DNA of 64,000 bases from Roseiarcus sp963742305 (GCA_963742305.1 CAVULN010000023.1:62001-126000); one strand, 5' to 3'. Counted from the stretch's first letter, positions 51,656 to 61,120 are shown. Numbers and translations: made by a program. The notes: a model not told the origin generated them from the letters alone.

Positions 51656-52591
51656 ATGAGAATTCTGGTGGTCGGAGCGGGCGCGGTCGGCGGCTATTTC
51701 GGCGGACGTCTCTTGCAGGCGGGCCGCGACGTGACGTTCCTGGTTCGCGCGCGCCGGGCGGCCGAGCTCGCGAAACACGGGCTGACGATCCGCAGTCCAG
51801 TCGGCGATTTCCATCACCCCTCGCCGCCAGTGGTGTCGCGGGAGAGCCTCGCCGAGCCGTTCGATCTCGTGATCTTGAGCTGCAAGGCGTTCGACCTCGA
51901 TGGCGCGATGGAGTCATTCGCCCGCGCGGTCGGCCCGGCGACTGCGATTTTGCCGCTTCTGAACGGCATGCGGCACCTCGAACGGCTCGCCGAACGCTTC
52001 GGGCCCCAGCGCGTGCTCGGCGGCCAATGCGCCATCTCGGTCACTCTCGGCGACGACGGCGCCGTCGTCCATCTCAACGATTGGCATGCGCTCAGCTTCG
52101 GCGAGCTGGACGGCTCCCGCACGCCCCGGATCGAGGCCGTCGCCTCGGCGATGCTCAACGCCGGCTTCGACGCGCGGCTCACCAACGAGATCAAGCAGGA
52201 TATGTGGGAGAAGTGGGTGTTCATCGCGGCCGCGGCGGGAATCACCTGTCTCATGCGGGCGTCGATCGGCGATATTGTCGCGGCCGGCGCCGCCGATCTC
52301 GCGAGCGGGCTTCTCGAGGAATGCGCCTCGATCGCCGCCGCTCACGGCTTTCCGCTGCGCGAACCGGCGTTAGCGCGGGCGCGTGCGGCGATCACCGCTT
52401 CCGGCTCCTCTTTGAAAGCCTCGATGCTGCGCGACATCGAAAACGGCAAGCCGGTCGAAGGCGACCAGATCCTCGACGACCTCCTGCGCCGCGCAAGGAA
52501 TCCGGACGACCGATCGCTCCTGCGCATCGCCGCGCTCCACGTGAAAGCCTATGAGGCGGGCCGGAAAGGCGGCGGCGGCGCCAAGGCGTGA
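51656..52591 (+). CDS. panE: 2-dehydropantoate 2-reductase
   Basis: A 311-aa KPR/ApbA-family enzyme reducing ketopantoate to pantoate with NADPH for coenzyme A synthesis. It has the Rossmann motif 'VVGAGAVGGYFGGRLL' at the N-terminus, 'LLNGMRHLERLAERFG', and the catalytic Lys in 'NEIKQDMWEKWVFIAAAAGI'. The C-terminal substrate region 'ASMLRDIENGKPVEGDQILD' carries the conserved Ser and Glu. The ATG at 51656 has GGAGG 2-3 nt upstream. Confidence 0.93.
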   Translation: MRILVVGAGAVGGYFGGRLLQAGRDVTFLVRARRAAELAKHGLTIRSPVGDFHHPSPPVVSRESLAEPFDLVILSCKAFDLDGAMESFARAVGPATAILPLLNGMRHLERLAERFGPQRVLGGQCAISVTLGDDGAVVHLNDWHALSFGELDGSRTPRIEAVASAMLNAGFDARLTNEIKQDMWEKWVFIAAAAGITCLMRASIGDIVAAGAADLASGLLEECASIAAAHGFPLREPALARARAAITASGSSLKASMLRDIENGKPVEGDQILDDLLRRARNPDDRSLLRIAALHVKAYEAGRKGGGGAKA

Positions 52592-52656
52592 CGCTTGCGC
52601 CTCGGAGCGCCTTGGTATATCCGCGATGCCTTCGTGAACATTGAAGGAGAGAGAGC

Positions 52657-52893
52657 TTGGCGGACGTCGCGCCGATCAACTGGACCAACGCGATGACCCT
52701 GATCAGCGTCGCCATTCTCGTCGGCACGGAGCTCGTAGGCGCCGGGGCCGCGGCGGGTTGGGCGATCGGCGGCCTGTTCCAGCTTGGCTTCATGGTCACG
52801 CGCATGCTGGAGGGCCTGCTCATCCTGACCGCGCTGACCGGGCTCTTCTATTTCCTGCGCGCGGCGGTCGCGCACGAGCCGATCCGCGGCTAA
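52657..52893 (+). CDS. Small two-helix membrane protein
   Basis: A 78-aa protein with two transmembrane helices (about residues 13-42 and 50-68). TTG start supported by AAGGAGA 7 nt upstream. The sequence 'WAIGGLFQLGFMVTRMLEG' and the C-terminal 'AAVAHEPIRG' are typical of small conserved inner-membrane proteins of this order. Function unknown. It lies 65 nt after panE. Confidence 0.7.
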   Translation: MADVAPINWTNAMTLISVAILVGTELVGAGAAAGWAIGGLFQLGFMVTRMLEGLLILTALTGLFYFLRAAVAHEPIRG

Positions 52894-52992
52894 CGGCCCG
52901 GCGTGGCGCGTGGCGCCGCCCGGCCTCTCCGGATCGCGATCGCCTGCGCGCGGCGGCAGGCGCCTGGAGCATTGCGCAATGGCGGAATGGCA

Positions 52993-53679
52993 ATGATCTG
53001 GACCAGTCGGCGAAGCGCGGTCCTTGTCGATTTGGACGGCACCCTGACCGATCCGGCCGAAGGCATTGTCGGCTGCTTTCGCCTGGCGCTTGAGGCGATG
53101 GGACGAAGCCCGCCGCCAGCCGCGGAGCTCACCTGGATCATCGGGCCTTCGCTGCGCCGGTCCTTCGCCCGCTTGCTCGGCGACAGCGGCGATCCGGAGA
53201 AGGCGCTCGACATCTACCGCCGGCGCTATTCGACCGTGGGCCTATTCGAGGCTGTCGTCTACGATGGGGTGGACCAGGCGCTGGCGGACCTGCGCATGGC
53301 GGGGACGCGATTGGTTCTGTGCACTGCGAAGCCTACGGTTTACGCCGAGCGCATTCTCGCCCGCTTCGACCTCGGACGCCATTTCGACGCGGCCTACGGC
53401 GACGAACTCGACGGGCGCTATCAGGACAAGGGCGATCTCATCGCGCGCATCCTTGATGAGCAGGAGCTGGAGGCCGGCGATTGTTGCATGTGGGGCGACC
53501 GCGAACATGACGTGCTTGCGGCGAACAGGCATGGGATTCCGACCATCGGGGCGCTGTGGGGCTATGGCGGCGCCGACGAGCTTCGCGCCGTGGGCGCGGC
53601 GGCCTTGTGCAAGCGGCCGTCCGAGGTTCCTGCCGCCTTTCGGGCGCTTCCGCGCGCTGCGCGAGCTCAGGCGTCATGA
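52993..53679 (+). CDS. HAD-family phosphatase (phosphoglycolate phosphatase-like)
   Basis: A 228-aa Gph/PGP-type phosphatase. It has motif I 'VLVDLDGTLTDPAEGI', an alpha-helical cap, motif II 'TRLVLCTAKPTVYA', the Lys in 'YQDKGDLIARIL', and motif III 'MWGDREHDVLAANRHGIPTI'. An ATG two codons upstream (52987) is also possible. The end overlaps the oligopeptidase B start by 4 nt (ATGA). The physiological substrate may be phosphoglycolate or a related metabolite. Confidence 0.9.
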   Translation: MIWTSRRSAVLVDLDGTLTDPAEGIVGCFRLALEAMGRSPPPAAELTWIIGPSLRRSFARLLGDSGDPEKALDIYRRRYSTVGLFEAVVYDGVDQALADLRMAGTRLVLCTAKPTVYAERILARFDLGRHFDAAYGDELDGRYQDKGDLIARILDEQELEAGDCCMWGDREHDVLAANRHGIPTIGALWGYGGADELRAVGAAALCKRPSEVPAAFRALPRAARAQAS

Positions 53680-55819
53680 CCGCCGCGCCATCGAAGCGGG
53701 GTCGCGGACCGAGACCGGACGCCTCGATCCCCGCGCCGCCGCGCGCCGAGGTCCGGCCGGCGCTTCTCTCCGCCCATGGCTTTTCCTGGTCCGACGACTA
53801 CGCCTGGATGCGTGCGGACAACTGGCGCGAGGTGCTGCGCGATCCCCGCCGGCTGCCTCAGAGACATCCGCGCGCTGCTCAAGGCCGAGAACGCCTACGC
53901 CGATGCGGTTCTGACGCCAACGCTCGGCTTGCAGAGGGAGCTCAAGCGCGAAATGCGCGCGCGCCTCAAGGAGGACGACAGCGAGCCGCCGCAAGTCGAC
54001 GGACCTTGGGCCTATTACTCGCGCTTTCGCTCCGGCGGCCAGCGCCGCATCTATTGCCGCAAGCCCCGCCAAGGCGGGCCGGAGACGGTGCTGATCGACG
54101 GCGATGCGCGCGCCGAGGGCAAGGCGTTTTTTCATCTCGCCGCCGCGCGTCATTCACCCGATCATTCCAAATTCGCCTTTAGCTCCGACGATCTCGGCTC
54201 CGAGCTCCTGACCATCGCGGTCCGCGACCTCTAAGCGCGAGACGGATCTCCCCGACCGCGTCGCCGGGGCGACCGGAGATGTCGTCTGGACCCGGGATTC
54301 GCGGGCTTTTCTTTATGTCGAGCAGGACGAGAGTCACCGTCCTTGCCGCGTCATGCTGCACAGGCTGGGGACCGCGCAGACCGACGATGTCGAGGTGTTC
54401 ACGGAGGACGATCCGGCCTGGTTCATCGGCATCGATCCGACCCGCCTCGGCCGCTCGGCCATCATCTCGGTGCACGGCCACGACGCCTCGGAAGCATGGA
54501 TCGTCGATCTCGATCGCCCGGCGCTCCCGCCCCGCCTCGTCGCGCCCCGCCGGCCAGGGTTCCGCTACGAGGTCATGGACCACGGCGATCGTCTCTTCAT
54601 CCGCACCAACGCCGGCGCGCCCGATTTCAAGATCGTGGCCGCCCCTGGGCATGCGCCTGAAGAGGCGAACTGGCGCGAGGTCGTCGCCGAGCGCGGAGGC
54701 CGCTTCATCGCCGACGCCACGCTGTTCAGGGAACAACTCGTGCTCATCACCCGCGAGATGAGCCGGCCCCGCCTTGTGGTCCACGACCTGAACAGCGGCG
54801 AGTCGCATGAGATCGCTTTCGACGAGGAGACCTACTATCTGAGGCTTGAGCCGGTCTACGAATTCGGCGCCTCGCTCATCCGCTTCAGCTATTCGTCGCC
54901 GGCCACGCCGCAGGAGACCTACGATTACGATGTCGCGAACCGGCGCCGCATCCTCGTCAAGCGGCAGGCGATGCCGCGCGGCTTCGACCCCGGGGCTTAT
55001 GTCGCGCGTCTCGTCTTCGCCCCCGCCGATGACGGCGAGAGCGTGCCGGTCACCCTGCTGTACAAGAGGAGCATGAAGCTCGACGGATCGGCGCCGCTGC
55101 TCCTCACGGGCTACGGCGCCTACGGTTACGCAGCCGAAGCGAGCTTCTCCACCAACCGCTTCTCGCTCGTCGACCGCGGCTTCGTGTTCGCGATCGCCCA
55201 TGTCCGCGGCGGCACCGACAAAGGCTGGCGCTGGTACGAGGATGGCAAGCTAAGCCGGAAGCCGAACACCTTCCGCGATTTCCTCGCCGCCGCGCGCTTC
55301 CTCATCGCCGAAGGCTTCACAGCCAAGGGGCGGATCGTGGCGCAGGGCGGCAGCGCAGGCGGCCTGCTCATGGGCGCGGTCGCCAATCTGGCGCCGGACC
55401 TGTTCGCCGGAATCATCGCCGACGTGCCGTTCGTGGACGTGCTGGCGACGATGCTTGACGCGAGCCTGCCGCTCACCCCGCCCGAATGGCTCGAATGGGG
55501 CGATCCGATCCACGACAAGATCGCGTTCGAGACCATCCGTTCTTATAGCCCGGTCGACAACGTGCGGGCTCAGCCCTATCCGGCGATTCTCGCGCTCGCC
55601 GGCCTGACCGATCCGCGGGTGACCTATTGGGAACCCGCCAAATGGGTCGCGCGCCTGCGTGCGATGATGACCGGAGGCGGGCCGATCCTGTTGCGCACCG
55701 CGATGGACGCGGGGCACGCCGGCGCGCCAGGGCGCTACGACCGGCTCGACGACGTCGCCCGCCAATACGCGTTCGCGATCGCCTGCGTCGAAGGCGGGCT
55801 TGGGCGCGCGGCGAGGTGA
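53676..55819 (+). CDS. ptrB: Oligopeptidase B, broken by two +1 frameshifts
   Basis: S9A prolyl-oligopeptidase-family enzyme that cleaves after basic residues in peptides. Three frame segments join at about 53860 (extra base in CCTCAGAGAC before 'RDIRALLKAENAYAD') and about 54232 (extra T creating a TAA in 'AVRDL[K]RETDLPDRV'). Without them it is 714 codons, family length. It has a propeller N-terminal region and then the catalytic domain: 'YGAYGYAAEASFSTNRFSLV', 'HVRGGTDKGWRWYEDGKL', the nucleophile in 'AQGGSAGGLLMGAVANLAPD', and the His in 'AMDAGHAGAPGRYDR'. ATGA overlap with the HAD gene. Confidence 0.88.
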
Positions 55820-55924
55820 GGAAGACCGCCCGGCGCATGATGATTGCTGGACCGTCCTCACGCGGACGCGGGGCGCGATTCCAGGAATCGCGCCCCGCGC
55901 CACGGAAACTGAAAGCGGCGAAGG

Positions 55925-56374
55925 TCAGCCGCGCGGTTCGGCCGGCGAATCCGGCTCGAAGGGGCGGTGGCGGCGCTCGGCCATGAACTGATCGAACTCG
56001 GCGCGGTCCTTGGCGAAGCGGAGCCGCGCCAGGAAATCCTTGAACTCCCGCTGCTCCTCCTCAAGCCGGCTCAGGGTCTCCGAGCGATAATCGTCGAAGG
56101 CGCGGTTGCCGCTCGTCGCTGGGCCGAACCAACGCGCTCCGCCCGTCATCCGGTCCGCCCTGGCGCGCATGACTTCCATCTTTTCCTGCATGCGAGCGAT
56201 CTTGCGCTCCCAGCGGTCCGGTCCGTGTCCGCAGTCGACAATCGGCGCGTCCCCCGCATAAGCGAGATGACGCCAGCTGCCGAGCTTTCCCCGGCTGATG
56301 AACAGAGCGAGAATGATGAGCCCGATCGGCCACCACCACAGGAACCCCAGGACAGTGAGAATGATGGGCAGCAT
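55925..56374 (-). CDS. DUF2852 membrane protein
   Basis: A 149-aa protein of the alphaproteobacterial DUF2852 family. It has one N-terminal transmembrane helix ('TVLGFLWWWPIGLIILALFI'), then a long charged helical region ('RKIARMQEKMEVMRARADRM', 'ETLSRLEEEQREFKDFLARL') ending 'AKDRAEFDQFMAERR'. The ATG at 56374 has GAGGAC upstream; an in-frame ATG at 56404 would run through the operator, so it is less likely. A palindrome identical in geometry to the one in the tetR promoter lies just upstream, implying TetR control. Confidence 0.88.
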   Translation of the reverse strand: MLPIILTVLGFLWWWPIGLIILALFISRGKLGSWRHLAYAGDAPIVDCGHGPDRWERKIARMQEKMEVMRARADRMTGGARWFGPATSGNRAFDDYRSETLSRLEEEQREFKDFLARLRFAKDRAEFDQFMAERRHRPFEPDSPAEPRG

Positions 56375-56393
56375 GGCGTGTCCTCGTGTTAAT

Positions 56394-56408
56394 GTAATGA
56401 ACATTTAC
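56394..56408. promoter_or_regulatory. TetR-type operator upstream of the DUF2852 gene
   Basis: GTAA-N7-TTAC (spacer TGAACAT), flanked by T on both sides. The same half-sites and spacing occur at 57076-57090 before the adjacent tetR gene, the pattern expected when a TetR repressor controls itself and its target. Confidence 0.6.
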
Positions 56409-56427
56409 TTCGCAAACCGGCCGGCTG

Positions 56428-57075
56428 TCAAGCCCCTGTCACCCCGAGTCCGCGCAAATAGACGAGCACGCTCGCCTCCAGAAGATCCTCCGGCGGCATC
56501 GGCAGCGCGCGTTGCCCGCCATCGCCGCGTCCAAACAGCGAAGCGACGCCGTGGGCCATGGCCCAGATATGGAGCGCCACCATCAGCGCCGGCGGGCGCC
56601 CACCCTTGGGGAGGGAGGCGCAGATCTCATCGGCCGCGCCGCGCAAGACGGCGAAAGCCCGTTCGCTGGCTTCTCTGAGCGCGGGACTGGCCCCGACCGG
56701 AACGCCCGCTTCGAACATCGCCGAGTAGAACGCGGGCTTGCCGCGGGCGAATTCGAGATAGGCCTTGCCAAGCCGATCCAGCGCCGTCAACGCATCGGGT
56801 CGTCCACCATCCCAGGCGCGCGCGAGATGGGCCTCGAACTCTCCGAAGCTGCGCAGCGCCACGCTCGCCATCAATTCGTCGCGGTCGCGGAAATGCCGAT
56901 AAGGAGCGGCCGGGCTGACGCCGGCGAAGCGGGCGGCCTCGGCGAACGTGAATCCCGCTGTCCCCTTCCTCGCGATCAGTTCCAGCGCCGCGCGGATCAG
57001 CGCCTCGCGCAGATTGCCGTGATGATAGCCGCGCGGCTGATCGCGCTCGCCAGGCTCGTCGCTCGTCCGACTCAT
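56428..57075 (-). CDS. TetR-family transcriptional regulator
   Basis: A 215-aa repressor. The N-terminal HTH occupies about residues 20-70 ('LREALIRAALELIARKGTAG', 'AARFAGVSPAAPYRHFRDRD'). A TetR_C_33/WHG-type ligand domain follows ('ARGKPAFYSAMFEAGVPVG', 'LMVALHIWAMAHGVASLF'). It is on the same strand and directly upstream of the DUF2852 gene, with a GTAA-N7-TTAC palindrome adjoining its own start codon. Autoregulation plus control of the DUF2852 gene is inferred from matching operators. Ligand unknown. Confidence 0.94.
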   Translation of the reverse strand: MSRTSDEPGERDQPRGYHHGNLREALIRAALELIARKGTAGFTFAEAARFAGVSPAAPYRHFRDRDELMASVALRSFGEFEAHLARAWDGGRPDALTALDRLGKAYLEFARGKPAFYSAMFEAGVPVGASPALREASERAFAVLRGAADEICASLPKGGRPPALMVALHIWAMAHGVASLFGRGDGGQRALPMPPEDLLEASVLVYLRGLGVTGA

Positions 57076-57090
57076 GTAAGAAGTGATTAC
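57076..57090. promoter_or_regulatory. TetR-type operator at the tetR start
   Basis: GTAA-N7-TTAC (spacer GAAGTGA) within the longer palindrome TGTAA-N7-TTACA, immediately upstream of the tetR ATG (57075). Binding here would block initiation, as in autorepression. Confidence 0.6.
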
Positions 57091-57133
57091 ATCAAGGACG
57101 GCCGGAGCGCCAACGGCGGCGGAACCCGCCCGG

Positions 57134-57721
57134 TCAGCCGCCTTTCATCGCCTTGAGGATCTGCGGCTTGAGCTGGCTCTCGAGCGTCTCGGCGGTGAGC
57201 GGCCCGACCAGCTTAAAGACCATCTTGCCGTCGCCCCTGACGACGAATGTCTCGGGCACGCCATAGACGCCCCAGTCGATGCCGGTGCGATTGTCCTGAT
57301 CGAGGCCCACTTTTCCGTAGGGGTCGCCGTTCGCGCCCAAGAAGCGGCGAACGTTTTCGGCCGAGTCCCTTTGCGCGACCCCATAGACGGCGACGCCCTT
57401 CGCCTTGAGCTCCGGATCGGCGGCGAGCGCCATCAGATAGCGATGCTCAAAATGGCAGGGCTCGCACCAGGAGCCGAACATGTTGACGACGCTCACATGG
57501 CCGGCGCGCAAGTCGGCCCCGGTCAGGCCGGGCGCGCCGTCGAGGCCGGGCAGGTCGAGCGGCGGGGCGGACTGGCCGACCAGCACCGAGGGAATGCTTG
57601 CCGGATCGCCGGCGCCGAGCCGCTCGAACAGAAGCCACGCCAGCGCCATGAAGATGATGAGCGGAACATAGACGACCCAGCGCCGGACGCCTGGGGCCGC
57701 GGTTTCGGCCTCGACGCTCAT
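57134..57721 (-). CDS. ccmG: Thiol:disulfide interchange protein CcmG/DsbE
   Basis: A 195-aa membrane-anchored periplasmic thioredoxin-fold reductase for apocytochrome c maturation. It has an N-terminal anchor (about residues 15-32, 'WVVYVPLIIFMALAWLLFER'), the active site W85-C-E-P-C89, and the cis-Pro region 'GVYGVPETFVVRGDGKMVFK', typical of CcmG. It overlaps ccmD by 4 nt and is the last gene of ccmC-ccmD-ccmG. It supports the cytochrome c encoded at 37.3 kb and others. Confidence 0.95.
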   Translation of the reverse strand: MSVEAETAAPGVRRWVVYVPLIIFMALAWLLFERLGAGDPASIPSVLVGQSAPPLDLPGLDGAPGLTGADLRAGHVSVVNMFGSWCEPCHFEHRYLMALAADPELKAKGVAVYGVAQRDSAENVRRFLGANGDPYGKVGLDQDNRTGIDWGVYGVPETFVVRGDGKMVFKLVGPLTAETLESQLKPQILKAMKGG

Positions 57722-57894
57722 CGGACCTCGCCGTTTGCGCTGCCTTTCGCGCGGTCGAGAGCCCGAGTCGCCCGCGCGAGCTCAGCGTTCAGACGGCGGG
57801 AGTCCAGGACCACCCAGCCAATCATCGCCGCTATCGTCAGGCCAGCGAGCGCATAGGCCGCGATGACGAAGCCGATATGAGGGTCGCCCATCAT
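57718..57894 (-). CDS. ccmD: Haem exporter protein CcmD
   Basis: A 58-aa single-pass membrane protein. It has 'PHIGFVIAAYALAGLTIVA' (family pattern H-x-x-Y/F-V-x-x-AY), then a basic and charged tail ('DSRRLNAELARATRALDRAK'). ATG at 57894 overlapping the ccmC stop by 4 nt, with a second ATG one codon later. The stop TGA overlaps the ccmG ATG. Position, size and sequence agree with CcmD, which helps release haem-loaded CcmE from CcmABC. Confidence 0.9.
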   Translation of the reverse strand: MMGDPHIGFVIAAYALAGLTIAAMIGWVVLDSRRLNAELARATRALDRAKGSANGEVR

Positions 57895-58646
57895 GCGCCC
57901 CCGGCCGCAAGGCCCGGCGCGAGGCGGTCGCCTTCATGGGCCGCCAGCATCGTCACCCGCGCGATCCGCCGGCGCAGGATTTCGTTCTCGATCGCCATCA
58001 CATGCAGGGTGAGAAAAAGGCCGGTGAAGGCGAGCGCCATCACGATCAGGGGCAGGAGCAGGGAAGGGGCGATGGTCGGCCCGCCCAGCCGGAACACCGA
58101 GGCCGGCTGATGCAGGGTGTTCCACCAGTCGACGGAGAATTTGATGATCGGCAGGTCGACTGCGCCGGCCAGGGTCAGGATCGCCGCCGCTTTGGCCGCG
58201 CGGCCCGGATCGTCGATCGCCCGCCACAACGCGATAATGCCAAGGTAGATGATGAACAGCGCCAGCACCGAAGTCAGGCGGGCGTCCCAGACCCAGTAGG
58301 TTCCCCACATCGGCTTGCCCCACAGCGAGCCGGTGACCAGACAAATGAAGGTGAAGCCCGCGCCGAGCGGCGCCGCCGCCTTCTGCGCGGCGTCCGCAAG
58401 CGGATGGCGCCAGACGAGCGTGCCGAGCGCGGCTGCGGTCATGACCGCATAGACGAAGGTCGCCATCCATGCCGCCGGCACGTGCAGATACATGATCTTG
58501 ACCGTTTCGCCCTGCTGATAATCGGGCGGCGCTGCGAGGGAGAGCCATAAGCCCGCGACAAACAGCGCTCCCGTCGCCGCCGCGAGCCAGGGCAGAAGGC
58601 GGCGCGCCACCTCGACGAACGCGGTCGGATTGGCGAGATTGACCAT
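57891..58646 (-). CDS. ccmC: Haem ABC transporter permease CcmC
   Basis: A 251-aa, six-helix haem-handling protein. It has the tryptophan-rich motif 'GTYWVWDARLTSVLALFIIY' (WG-x-W-WD type), the conserved His residues in 'IMYLHVPAAWMATFVYAV' and 'SVDWWNTLHQPASVFRLGGP'. ATG at 58646 chosen because conserved sequence starts there. Loads haem onto CcmE. ccmA and ccmB are not adjacent upstream; a divergent CoA-transferase gene follows 291 bp away. Confidence 0.95.
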   Translation of the reverse strand: MVNLANPTAFVEVARRLLPWLAAATGALFVAGLWLSLAAPPDYQQGETVKIMYLHVPAAWMATFVYAVMTAAALGTLVWRHPLADAAQKAAAPLGAGFTFICLVTGSLWGKPMWGTYWVWDARLTSVLALFIIYLGIIALWRAIDDPGRAAKAAAILTLAGAVDLPIIKFSVDWWNTLHQPASVFRLGGPTIAPSLLLPLIVMALAFTGLFLTLHVMAIENEILRRRIARVTMLAAHEGDRLAPGLAAGGA

Positions 58647-58937
58647 GGGCGCCTCTCTTATGCCAGGGAGACAAGGGCGACAATGCGGCGCCTCCGGGCT
58701 CGGCCCATCCGGGCCGGCGACGGGCCCGTCCGAACCCCGAGTCTCGCGAAAATGACGAATAGTGACGCCTTCGGGTGAATTCTTCCCTACGCCAAAAGCC
58801 CACGATCGCCTGGACACGGGGTCCGGGGGCGTCTCGAATGGCCTGGGCGCGGACGCCCCATGCGGTAAGGATTGCGCGCGGAGCGTTGAACTCGCTTTAA
58901 AGAGCGTCGATCGTACGAAACGTGAGAGGTTCGAAAA

Positions 58938-60158
58938 ATGGCCAACTCAGCCCAAGCCGGACGCGGCGCCGGGCAGCCTTTGCCGCTTCAAGCCATCCGG
59001 GTGCTCGATGTCTGCCAGGTCATGGCGGGCCCGTTCTGCTGCATGCTTCTGGCCGACCTCGGGGCGGACGTCATCAAGGTCGAGCCGCCTGAGGGCGATC
59101 AGGCCCGCCGCGCCATGGGGTTCAAGCTCAAGGGCGACGACAGCCTCGGTTTCCTCAACATGAACCGCAACAAGCGCTCGATCACCCTCGACCTCAAAAG
59201 CGAGGCCGGACGCAAGGCGTTCCTCCGCCTCGCCGAGACGGCGGACGTGATTGTCGAGAACTATCGGCCGGGAGCGATGAAGAAGCTCCGCGTCGACTAT
59301 GAGGCGGCGCGCGCCGTCAATCCCGCCATCATTTACGCCAGCATCTCCGGATTCGGGCAGACGGGCCCGTGGGCCGGACGGCCTGGCTTCGACCTCATCG
59401 CTCAAGGCGCCTCGGGCGTCATCAGCGTCACCGGCGATCCGGCCGGGCCGCCCGCGAGGGCCGGCGTGCCGGTGACCGACATCGGCTGCTCGCTGTTTGC
59501 CGTCTACGCCATCCTCGCCGCCTATATCGGCCGCGAGACCACCGGCCGGGGACAATATATCGACGCTTCGCTGTACGAGGCCGGCATCGCCTTCGCCATC
59601 TGGGACATCAGCGAATATTGGGGCACTGGACATGTGCCCGGCCGCCTGGGCACCGCCAATCGGATGGCCGCGCCTTATGAGGCCGTTCGCGCCAAAGACG
59701 GGTATTTCGTCATCGGCGCCAACAACGACAGGCTGTGGCTGAGGCTCTGCGAGGCGCTCGAGCGCCCGGATCTGGCGGCCAATCCGAAGTACAAGACCAA
59801 CGCCGACCGGCTCGCCAATCGCGCGGCGCTGGCTCACGACCTGGAAGCGACGTTCGTGACCCGCGACCGGGACGACTGGGTTTCGCTTCTTCTTGGCGTC
59901 GGCGTTCCCGCCGGACCGATCAGCGACTATGGGGAGGTGTTCGGCAGCGATCAGGCAAGGGCGCGCGAGATGAAGATGACGATCCCCCATCCCGTCGAGG
60001 GCGCAATCCCCAACATCGGCTTCCCGGTCAAGCTCATGGGGACGCCGCAGCAGGTGCGCCGGCCCCCGCCGCTGCTGGGCGAGCACAATGATGAGATTTT
60101 CGCCGAGCTTGGGATCGCGGAAAGCGAGCGCCGGCTCGCGACGGGAGGCCGCCGTTGA
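58938..60158 (+). CDS. CaiB/BaiF-type CoA-transferase (family III)
   Basis: A 406-aa class III CoA-transferase. It has 'IRVLDVCQVMAGPFCCMLLA', 'DLGADVIKVEPPEGDQAR', the catalytic Asp region 'NMNRNKRSITLDLKSEAGR', and 'ENYRPGAMKKLRVDYEAAR', followed by 'IYASISGFGQTGPWAGRPGF'. It transfers CoA between carboxylic acids. The stop overlaps the TTG start of an enoyl-CoA hydratase gene, suggesting a two-gene catabolic unit. Substrate unknown. Confidence 0.94.
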   Translation: MANSAQAGRGAGQPLPLQAIRVLDVCQVMAGPFCCMLLADLGADVIKVEPPEGDQARRAMGFKLKGDDSLGFLNMNRNKRSITLDLKSEAGRKAFLRLAETADVIVENYRPGAMKKLRVDYEAARAVNPAIIYASISGFGQTGPWAGRPGFDLIAQGASGVISVTGDPAGPPARAGVPVTDIGCSLFAVYAILAAYIGRETTGRGQYIDASLYEAGIAFAIWDISEYWGTGHVPGRLGTANRMAAPYEAVRAKDGYFVIGANNDRLWLRLCEALERPDLAANPKYKTNADRLANRAALAHDLEATFVTRDRDDWVSLLLGVGVPAGPISDYGEVFGSDQARAREMKMTIPHPVEGAIPNIGFPVKLMGTPQQVRRPPPLLGEHNDEIFAELGIAESERRLATGGRR

Positions 60159-60918
60159 GCGCGCCCGCCGTCAGGCTGACGATCGACGGTCCCGTCGCGA
60201 CGGTCGTGTTCGACCGCCCTCAGATGCGCAATGCGATGTCGCTGGCGATGTATGACGAATTGTCCATCGCCTGCGGGCGGATCGCCGCGACGCCGGGATT
60301 GCGCGCGGCGGTCTTCCGCGGCGCGAACGGGGCCTTTGTCGCCGGGACCGACATCGCCGAGTTTCGCGGCTTCAGGATCGGCGAGGACGGCGTCCGCTAC
60401 GAGGCGCGCCTCGAGCGGGGCGTCCTTCAAATCGAGACGCTCCCCGTGCCGACGCTCGCGGTGATCGACGGACCGGCGACCGGCGGGGGTCTGATGATCG
60501 CGACCGCATGCGACCTGCGCGTCGCCTCGAGCCGGTCGCGCTTCGGAGTTCCGGTGGCGCGCACACTCGGCAATTGCCTGTCGCGCGCCAATCTCATGCG
60601 GCTCAAACGGGCCTTCGGTCACGGGATGGACGCGTCGCATGCTGCTTCTTGCCGACCTCTCAGACGCCGACGAGGCGCTGGCGGCGGGCTTCCTGGTCGC
60701 GCTGACCGAACCGGATGCGCTCGACGCGCGCGCAGCCGAGATCGTGGAGAGCTCGCTCGCCAACGCTCCTCTTACGCTCGCAGGCGACTCGCGCGCTGAT
60801 GCGCGCTTCTCGGAGCCCGACGAGATGGTCATCGCCCGCGTCTATGGCAGCCGTGACTTCAAGGAGGGCGATCGAGGCCTTTCTTGCGAAGCGGGCGCCG
60901 GTCTGGACCGGCGAGTAG
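60155..60918 (+). CDS. Enoyl-CoA hydratase/isomerase family protein, two +1 frameshifts
   Basis: Crotonase-fold protein, 253 aa after removing extra bases near 60629 (before 'TRRMLLLADLSDADEALAAG') and near 60870 (before 'IEAFLAKRAPVWTGE'). It has the oxyanion-hole segments 'AVFRGANGAFVAGTDIAEF' and 'LAVIDGPATGGGLMIATACD'. It starts at TTG in a TTGA overlap with the CoA-transferase stop. The restored length is whole-codon and normal for the family. It probably hydrates or isomerises the CoA thioester made by the preceding enzyme. Confidence 0.85.
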
Positions 60919-61120
60919 GCCCCAAACGCAATCACACTATTGAGCAGATGAGCTGTCTGCGATTTCAAGTCGAATTCGGAGGGCTTGGACAAGGCAGGCG
61001 AAATTTGGTTGAGCGAAGCGCAATGGAGCCATTGGGCCGTTGGCGCCCTCCGCCGCGCCCTGGCCCAAGCGCGCCCGAGCTTCACGATCTCGCTAACCGG
61101 TTCGCCTGCTACCTCTCGAC

